This document shows positions 41,097 to 46,123 of a DNA stretch of 46,123 nucleotides, in pieces. How positions within the stretch are numbered: the first letter of the stretch is position 1; every line of letters starts with the position of its first letter. The position numbers and the translations under genes were made by a program. The notes under the pieces were generated by a model. That model made no database searches. It was not told the DNA's origin and saw only the letters and a program-made list of their open reading frames with translations. The stretch lies in assembly GCF_902489635.1 (NCBI RefSeq), contig NZ_CABUAN010000014.1:1-46123 (forward strand), written 5' to 3'. This stretch comes from an uncultured Porphyromonas sp. (GTDB lineage: Bacteria > Bacteroidota > Bacteroidia > Bacteroidales > Porphyromonadaceae).

Positions 41097-41735
41097 ATGG
41101 CTTATCGCATCATTACGATCAGTAGACAGTATGGCTGCGGAGCTCGCACCATAGGGCGTCAGCTCTCGGAGCAGCTCGGCTTGACCTATTACGACAAGGA
41201 ACTCATCCGCATGATCGCCGAGGAGAGCGGCTACGCGGCCGACTATGTCGAGGAGCAGAGTGAGTACGCCTCGACGTCGGGGCTGGACTTCATGCCGATG
41301 TCTCACGGAGCACTTTTCTCCGTTCCTATGACGGGACTCGTCGAGACCCCCTCGGTGACCCGCTATCTCAACGACTTCATCCTCAAGCTAGCCGAGGAGC
41401 ACCCCTGCGTCATCATCGGGCGCAGTGCCGACTACATCCTGCGAGACCGAGACGATGTGCTCAACGTATTCCTCTATGCCGATGTCGAGGCGCGTGTCAA
41501 GACGCTCCTAAAGCGAGGCGACGAAGAGACAGAGGACGCAGCGCGCAAGCGCATTGAGCAGTCCGACCGAGCCCGCCGCAAGAACTATAAGCAGATGACC
41601 AATCGGGAGTGGGGCGAGTCGACCAACTACCACCTCTGTCTCAATACGGGAGCCTTCGGAGCGGCCTGCTGTACCGACATCATCGCACACGCCTACCAGC
41701 TCCCCTGCGGTGGCGTGACTATTGGCAAAAAGTAA
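41097..41735 (+). CDS. Cytidylate kinase-like protein
   Basis: The 212-residue product belongs to the cytidylate kinase-like family. The P-loop region reads ISRQYGCGARTIGRQLSEQL (8-27), with a degenerate Walker A, followed by YYDKELIRMIAEESGY. A lid-like basic stretch, ARKRIEQSDRARRKNYKQM, is near 152-170. This family is common in Bacteroidetes and Firmicutes and is distinct from classical Cmk; the substrate is unproven. It lies after cdd, which suits pyrimidine nucleotide metabolism. Confidence 0.8.
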   Translation: MAYRIITISRQYGCGARTIGRQLSEQLGLTYYDKELIRMIAEESGYAADYVEEQSEYASTSGLDFMPMSHGALFSVPMTGLVETPSVTRYLNDFILKLAEEHPCVIIGRSADYILRDRDDVLNVFLYADVEARVKTLLKRGDEETEDAARKRIEQSDRARRKNYKQMTNREWGESTNYHLCLNTGAFGAACCTDIIAHAYQLPCGGVTIGKK

Positions 41736-41742
41736 ACCCACT

Positions 41743-42168
41743 ATGCGACTGACGGACAATTGGTTCAACGGCTTGGCCGAAAGCGAAGCTGGCCAGACGG
41801 TTCACCTGCATGTGCGTGATGAGCTGGAGGAGTTTCGTGCTACGGGCAAGTACCGCTTTGTGATCGAGATCGCTTACCCCTTTGACGGCGAGGGCATAGA
41901 GCCATCGGATACGGACACAGCGCAGATAGAGGCGGTGGACGAACTGCTCCAGACCGCCATGGAGCGGGACAAGATGGCGATCCTTACAGCCTCTATCCTA
42001 GAGCCAGGGCGCAAAGTGTGGCTCTACGTAAGTCGCACGTACGACCCCTTCTTCGATCGCCTCGAGGAGGTGCTGGCAGAGCTGCCCCTCTTGCCACTAC
42101 AGTTTGAGGTAGTCCAGGACTCCGACTGGAGCTACTACCAGGAGCTACTGGACAAGCTACAGCCGTAG
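41743..42168 (+). CDS. DUF695-like protein
   Basis: The 141-residue product resembles DUF695 proteins: an N-terminal DNWFNGLAESEAGQTVHLHV strand pair, a central YRFVIEIAYPFDGEG and a C-terminal VWLYVSRTYDPFFDRL. Function is unknown. ATG 41743 is seven bases after the stop of the kinase-like gene; upstream codons overlap that gene. It ends before the shared hairpin region. Confidence 0.68.
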   Translation: MRLTDNWFNGLAESEAGQTVHLHVRDELEEFRATGKYRFVIEIAYPFDGEGIEPSDTDTAQIEAVDELLQTAMERDKMAILTASILEPGRKVWLYVSRTYDPFFDRLEEVLAELPLLPLQFEVVQDSDWSYYQELLDKLQP

Positions 42169-42202
42169 CCCAACAAACCACCCATATCCACAAATGCAAA
42201 AG

Positions 42203-42229
42203 GAGACTGTTGCAAAAGTCAACAGTCTC
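42203..42229. repeat. 27-bp palindrome, exact reverse complement of 46-72
   Basis: Arms GAGACTGTTG and CAACAGTCTC around seven bases. It matches the palindrome of the double-hairpin repeat exactly but in the other orientation and without the second hairpin. It lies between the ends of two convergent transcripts. Confidence 0.8.
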
Positions 42230-42272
42230 AAAAGGAGAGCCCCACGCTAGGTGAAGCTCTCCTTTTCTTTTG
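42230..42272. terminator. Terminator between convergent genes
   Basis: Arms AAAAGGAGAGC (42230-42240) and GCTCTCCTTTT (42256-42266) flank a 15-base loop. A T-run on the plus strand and an A-run on the left side could serve the transcripts from both directions. Confidence 0.8.
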
Positions 42273-42290
42273 TCTCGTCGGCTTGCTAGG

Positions 42291-42977
42291 TTACTTCGTA
42301 TGGCTCAGCAAGGACCAGATAGCGTCGTCCTCAGGGTACGGCGCGATGACCTCTATTTGCTCATGAGTGACAGGGTGCTCAAAGCTCAAGATACGCGCAT
42401 GGAGCGAGATGCCGCCGTCTTTGTTGCTCCGTGGAGCACCATACTTGAGGTCCCCCTTGATCGGGTAACCCATGTGGCTCAGCTGCGTACGTATCTGATG
42501 ATGCCGTCCCGTGTGTAGCGTCACGGCCAGCAGACTATAGCGGTCGCCCACGGCGAGACGCTCGTAGGTGAGCCAAGCGCGCTTAGCCTCAGCGTGAGGC
42601 TCCGTCACGACGTAGCTCTTGTTTTGCTTGCGATTGCGATAGAGCAGATCCTTCGCCTCGCCCGCTTTCTGGGGAAAAGCTCCACAGACTACAGCGTGGT
42701 AGACCTTATGGATCTCTCGTCGCTGAAACATAGCATTGAGCCGTGCCAGAGCCTTCGAAGTCTTGGCAAAAAGCACCGCTCCCGACGTCGGTCTATCGAT
42801 ACGATGCGTGACCCCAACGAACGCTCGCCCAGGCTTGTCGTACTTATCGATGAGATAGCGCTCGACAAGCTCCGAGAGCGGTGTATCGCCCGTGCTGTCA
42901 CCCTGTACGAGCATCCCCGCCGGCTTATTGACGATGAGGAGATGATTGTCCTCGTAGAGGATCTGTAGGTCAGGCAT
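42291..42977 (-). CDS. RluA-family RNA pseudouridine synthase
   Basis: The 228-residue protein isomerises uridine to pseudouridine in RNA. The catalytic Asp61 lies in GVTHRIDRPTSGAVLF, and the family motif LHTGRHHQIRTQLSHMGYPI is near 155-175. The N-terminus begins DLQILYEDNHLLIVNKPAG, as in the RluA group, without an S4 domain. The target RNA cannot be told. It is the last gene of a minus-strand operon after fabG (19-base gap). Confidence 0.9.
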   Translation of the reverse strand: MPDLQILYEDNHLLIVNKPAGMLVQGDSTGDTPLSELVERYLIDKYDKPGRAFVGVTHRIDRPTSGAVLFAKTSKALARLNAMFQRREIHKVYHAVVCGAFPQKAGEAKDLLYRNRKQNKSYVVTEPHAEAKRAWLTYERLAVGDRYSLLAVTLHTGRHHQIRTQLSHMGYPIKGDLKYGAPRSNKDGGISLHARILSFEHPVTHEQIEVIAPYPEDDAIWSLLSHTK

Positions 42978-42996
42978 CGGTCTGCTTACTAAAGCA

Positions 42997-43746
42997 TTAC
43001 ATATTCATACCGCCGCAGCAGGAGAGCACCTGTCCTGTCATGTAGGAGGAGAGGTCGCTCGCGAGGAAGAGTGCCACATTGGCCACATCCTCAGGCTTAC
43101 CACCACGACGTAGCGGGATCTGCTTAGCCCACTCCTTGCGCACCTCCTCGCTGAGGACAGCCGTCATATCGCTCTCGATGAAGCCGGGTGCGATGCTGTT
43201 GGCACGGATACCACGTGAGCCGAGCTCCTTGGCAACGCTCTTAGCCAGTGCGATCATACCAGCCTTAGAGGCCGAGTAGTTCACCTGACCCGCATTGCCC
43301 GATACACCGACGACGCTCGCCATATTGATGATGCTACCCTGACGCTGCTTCATCATGACGGGAGCTACGGCGTGGGTCATATTGAAGGCGGACTTTAAGT
43401 TGACATTGATCACCGCATCCCACTGCTGCTCCGTCATACGTAGGAGCAGACCGTCACGGGTGATGCCAGCATTATTGACTAGGACGTCCAGCTTGCCAAA
43501 GTCAGCAACGATCTGATCAATGAGCTGATGCGCTGCCTCAAAGTCTGCCGCATTGCTCTCGTAGGTGCGTATCGTGACCCCGCACTCCTTGGCTAGCTGA
43601 GCGTAGTAATCCTTTGCTTCGTCGGCAACCTTGAGGTCACTGATAGCTACATGGCATCCAGCCTCTGCATACTTCGTGGCGATCGCCTTGCCGATACCAC
43701 GTGCTGCTCCGGTGATCAGAGCCACTTTGTCCTGAAGTAGTTTCAT
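42997..43746 (-). CDS. fabG: 3-oxoacyl-ACP reductase
   Basis: FabG reduces 3-oxoacyl-ACP with NADPH in fatty acid elongation. The 249-residue short-chain dehydrogenase has TGAARGIGKAI (12-22), VNNAGITRDGLLLRM near 90-104, and the catalytic Ser144, Tyr157 and Lys161 (NYSASKAG). The RANSIAPGFIESDM motif follows. It lies five bases after the TetR gene. The closeness to a TetR regulator suggests control by acyl or lipid signals, which is inference. Confidence 0.92.
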   Translation of the reverse strand: MKLLQDKVALITGAARGIGKAIATKYAEAGCHVAISDLKVADEAKDYYAQLAKECGVTIRTYESNAADFEAAHQLIDQIVADFGKLDVLVNNAGITRDGLLLRMTEQQWDAVINVNLKSAFNMTHAVAPVMMKQRQGSIINMASVVGVSGNAGQVNYSASKAGMIALAKSVAKELGSRGIRANSIAPGFIESDMTAVLSEEVRKEWAKQIPLRRGGKPEDVANVALFLASDLSSYMTGQVLSCCGGMNM

Positions 43747-43751
43747 AGATT

Positions 43752-44369
43752 CTATTGAGTTATAGGTTTTGTATTTGCATGATTGGTCAGTCCCTGTCTG
43801 AGTAGTTGCTTCATCGCTGCGATGATACGTAGGTAGTCCTCCTTACCGTACTCATGGTGGTAGCGATTGATGTAAGGAGCCTCCAGGCTCTTGAAGCTCT
43901 TGAGGAGCAGGTAGGCTGTCGAGTTGATATCTGGGACCACCAGCTCTCCTCGATCGTGTCCCTCCTGTAGGATCCGCTTGAGCATATCGTACTCGCTCTG
44001 GTCATACTTGAGACGAAGGCGCTCGATGTTGAAAGTGTCGCTAAAGAAGCTCGCATTATGCTCGCCCTGTCTCTGCACCGTCTTCTGTATCAGCTGCAGA
44101 TGATTGTCCAGCAGCACCATCAGTTTAGTGATCGCATCGGCAGGACGAGACAGCACCTCGCTCAGCGACTGGCTCATCAGACTGATCTCCCGCTCTATGA
44201 CCGCCATGAGCAGCGCCTGCTTGTCCTTATAATAAGTGTAAACCGTGCGCCGACTGCACCCCACAGCCTCTGCAATAGCGACCATAGTCGTCTCCTCGAC
44301 TCCTTGCTGCACAAAGAGCGTGTGAGCCATTTGGACGATGCGCTGGCGCGTGTGTTGTGTAGAGGTCAT
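43752..44369 (-). CDS. TetR-family transcriptional regulator
   Basis: The 205-residue protein has an N-terminal TetR helix-turn-helix (about 9-53, TTMVAIAEAVGCSRRTVYTY with CSRRTVYTYYKDKQALL) and a longer helical ligand domain. It is first in a minus-strand operon with fabG and the pseudouridine synthase, and divergent from the histidine kinase gene. It may regulate its own operon and possibly the kinase, since the 107-base intergenic region serves both. Confidence 0.88.
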   Translation of the reverse strand: MTSTQHTRQRIVQMAHTLFVQQGVEETTMVAIAEAVGCSRRTVYTYYKDKQALLMAVIEREISLMSQSLSEVLSRPADAITKLMVLLDNHLQLIQKTVQRQGEHNASFFSDTFNIERLRLKYDQSEYDMLKRILQEGHDRGELVVPDINSTAYLLLKSFKSLEAPYINRYHHEYGKEDYLRIIAAMKQLLRQGLTNHANTKPITQ

Positions 44370-44408
44370 AGGTGCGTGAACGATAATAAAAGCGTGAGAT
44401 ATTCGTTA

Positions 44409-44416
44409 CAAAGATA
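44409..44416 (-). promoter_or_regulatory. -7 promoter box for the TetR-fabG operon
   Basis: CAAAGATA on the plus strand is TATCTTTG on the minus strand. It leaves a leader of about 35 bases to the TetR start. Confidence 0.5.
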
Positions 44417-44476
44417 CAGCTTTGCGCCGAATGTACCCTTTGGGATCGAGCGCACGCCATTCTAATTCTCACCCAC

Positions 44477-45646
44477 ATGTCATCCTCCAGGAGATTACTC
44501 GGCTCCCTGCCTACCAATATACTACTTGTCGTGCTGGCGCTCGTCGTGGCACTCCTCCCGCTCATCCTCTCGGAGCCACTCGTGAGACGCATGGCCGACG
44601 AGGAGCGACTCAAGATGCAGACCTGGGCCGAGGCGACCGAGTGCATAGCTAGCCAAAGTGACGAGCAGCTCAATGCCCTAGCCCTCCAAATCCTAGAGTC
44701 AAACACCACCATACCGCTCATCCTCACAGATAGCCTCGGGAATATCTTGGGATACAAAAACATTGACTCCGTGGCGGTCGCTCGTGACTCGACCTATCTG
44801 GCGAAGCGGCTCACAGCTTTTCGCTCTGGCTACGCACCCATCGAGATAGACCTAGGCACCGCTGGGCGCCAATACCTTTACTACAGCGACAGCAGTAATC
44901 TGAGGCGCTTGCTACGCTTCCCCTATCTGCAGACAGGGATCTTCATCCTCTACATCATCATCCTCGTCCTCACCATTCGTAGCCTACTGCACTGGGAGCA
45001 GGACCGTATATGGGTCGGTCTCAGCAAGGAGACCGCCCACCAGCTCGGCACGCCCATCTCCTCGCTCATGGCGTGGACCGAACTGCTCAAGAGCTACGAC
45101 CTACCCCCCGAAATCATCGAGAGCATCGGCCAAGATGTCAATCGTCTCGAGCTGATCGCCCACCGCTTTCAAAAAGTCGGCAGCCTACCCGAACTCACCC
45201 CCATAGAGCTCAACGGACTGGTCGCCACCTCCGTGCAGTACCTTTCACGACGCATCTCCAGACAGGTAGAGATCGTCTTTGAGCCAGCGCCCGAGGAGCT
45301 CTACTGCCTCATCACGCCCGACCTCATGAGCTGGGTCGTGGAGAACATCGTCAAGAACGGCGTCGACGCCATGGACGGCAAGGGCACGATCACCATCACC
45401 ACTGAGGCTCACGGCAAGAACGCCTACCTAGAGATCACCGACACGGGCCGTGGTATGACACGTGCCACGCAGCGGATGATCTTCAAGCCAGGCTTCACCA
45501 CCAAGGAGCGTGGCTGGGGGCTCGGCTTATCGCTCGCACGTCGCATCATACGTCACTACTTCCGCGGGCGCATCTACGTCAAGCGCTCCGAGCTACAAGT
45601 CGGTACCACCTTCCGCATCACCCTCCCCCTGCAGCCGCTCCCCTAG
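44477..45646 (+). CDS. Sensor histidine kinase, Bacteroidetes type
   Basis: The 389-residue membrane kinase has a first membrane helix at about 13-31, a periplasmic region of about 120 residues, a second helix at about 151-168, then the catalytic part. The phosphoacceptor His188 lies in LSKETAHQLGTPISSLMAW. The ATPase domain has VVENIVKNGVDAM (N box near 287-299), the G1 box TDTGRGMTR near 321 and GWGLGLSLARRII near 346 (G2). No response regulator gene is in the window. It is divergent from the TetR gene, and repeat element D follows. Confidence 0.9.
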   Translation: MSSSRRLLGSLPTNILLVVLALVVALLPLILSEPLVRRMADEERLKMQTWAEATECIASQSDEQLNALALQILESNTTIPLILTDSLGNILGYKNIDSVAVARDSTYLAKRLTAFRSGYAPIEIDLGTAGRQYLYYSDSSNLRRLLRFPYLQTGIFILYIIILVLTIRSLLHWEQDRIWVGLSKETAHQLGTPISSLMAWTELLKSYDLPPEIIESIGQDVNRLELIAHRFQKVGSLPELTPIELNGLVATSVQYLSRRISRQVEIVFEPAPEELYCLITPDLMSWVVENIVKNGVDAMDGKGTITITTEAHGKNAYLEITDTGRGMTRATQRMIFKPGFTTKERGWGLGLSLARRIIRHYFRGRIYVKRSELQVGTTFRITLPLQPLP

Positions 45647-46098
45647 CTAGCCAGCCCGCCGTCCGCTCTCAGCCAAAATCGGAAACGGAATACGGCCAAA
45701 AGTGGAAACGACGAAAGAAAGCTTTCCAGTTTAAGCTGATAGCGAGCGGGTTAGAGCGAAGGCCTCTGGAGTGTATCAATGACGCTTTCTAGAGAAGCAA
45801 CGTTGCTGTGCGGAAGGCTAAAGCTTCCCACGTAGGAAATTCCAAATAGCTAGCAGGGAAATTAAAATTCTCCACGTAGGCGCGAAATAAAACTTCGGAA
45901 GAATGAAATGAAACTTCGGAAGAATGAAATGATAAGTCCGAAGAATTTTCCTGCGCCTCACTGGATAATCAGAGATCTCCACTGGGGTATTTTCGATTTC
46001 CTCCATAGAGAGGTTGATGAGCTTATTATATATAATGTGTCCGCCCTGCCCTCTAATCTCTATCCTCCAATCTCTAACTTCTAACCTCTAATCTCTAT
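45647..46098. repeat. CCACGTGG mosaic repeat element, copy D, inverted core, plus short direct repeat
   Basis: A 23-base direct repeat starting GCCAAAA lies at 45672 and 45695, with CGGAAACG/GTGGAAACG ends. From about 45815 come CCACGTAGG motifs, then AACTTCGGAAGAATGAAATG twice and ATAAGTCCGAAGAATT. Read on the minus strand these equal the CCGAAG block of copy B (23760-23825). GAGAGGTTGATGAGCTTATT with TATATAATG (46006-46042) matches the tail of copies A and C. CTCTAA repeats follow. The minus-strand open frame at 45818-46006 is a repeat translation. Confidence 0.7.
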
Positions 46099-46123
46099 TT
46101 ACATATCTTTACGGGGAAATTCG
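46099..46123. repeat. Start of a further mosaic element, cut by the window edge
   Basis: TTACATATCTTTACGGGGAA followed by ATTCG equals the head of copies A and C. The rest lies outside the window. Confidence 0.7.

Noticed and set aside
44227..44763. 178-codon minus-strand frame across the TetR-histidine kinase gap
   Set aside because: It overlaps two well supported genes and contains no recognisable domain.
45672..45717. IS end or transposase remnant based on the GCCAAAA..GGAAACG direct repeat
   Set aside because: Only two imperfect 23-base units are present and no transposase fragment can be read in any frame nearby.

Overview
The window looks like a chromosomal segment of a Bacteroidales bacterium, most probably Porphyromonas and perhaps close to P. 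asaccharolytica or P. uenonis (species level is inference). The evidence is the TAnnTTTG -7 promoter boxes with TTG or TTTG about 19 bases upstream, the lack of Shine-Dalgarno sequences, a PorE-type type IX secretion (T9SS) lipoprotein, surface leucine-rich-repeat proteins with T9SS-like C-terminal domains, Bacteroidetes-type lipoproteins, and a histidine kinase with the Bacteroidetes KETAHQLGTP box. No tRNA, rRNA, CRISPR array, intact insertion sequence or prophage was recognised.

Layout. 0-9 kb: a TonB-dependent receptor, dnaK, a divergent Fur-family regulator, a nucleoside phosphorylase, then a YtxH-like protein and two further small envelope-stress-type proteins. 9-15.9 kb: one operon with a secreted protein, a membrane-anchored coiled-coil protein, a TolC-like outer membrane protein, and an overlapping pair made of an SF1B (RecD2/Pif1-like) helicase with an unusual duplicated C-terminal extension and a helical-repeat protein ending in a cold-shock-like OB segment. 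16.4-23.6 kb: five tandem leucine-rich-repeat surface proteins. 24.1-31.7 kb: a tightly packed operon queD-queE-porE-rfbC-rfbB-FAH-like-rpe-comEC. 31.8-36.9 kb: a lipoprotein and aspartase, then two DUF4878-like paralogues, a YiiX-type peptidase and two lipoproteins with near-identical promoters. 37-42.2 kb: a flippase-like membrane protein, pepD and fabD in one operon, then cdd, a cytidylate-kinase-like protein and a DUF695-like protein. 42.3-44.4 kb on the minus strand: a TetR regulator, fabG and an RluA-type pseudouridine synthase, divergent from a sensor histidine kinase (44.5-45.6 kb).

The genes fit together in places. PorE helps build the secretion machine that the five neighbouring surface proteins appear to use. 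rfbC and rfbB make dTDP-sugar precursors for surface polysaccharide. queD and queE supply the queuosine/7-deazaguanine pathway. fabD and fabG belong to fatty acid synthesis.

The intergenic DNA is the least explained part. Several dispersed repeat families occupy it: a mosaic element of about 390 bp built from CCACGTGG hairpins and 20-bp direct repeats, always found just after operon ends; a 27-bp palindrome with a second hairpin; a 38-bp inverted repeat; CTCTAA-rich tracts abutting promoters; and a phased array of six 22-bp units, most of them with a GAAACT..AGTTTC dyad, between the helicase operon and the leucine-rich-repeat cluster. The helicase/helical-repeat pair and these repeats are the best candidates for something undescribed.
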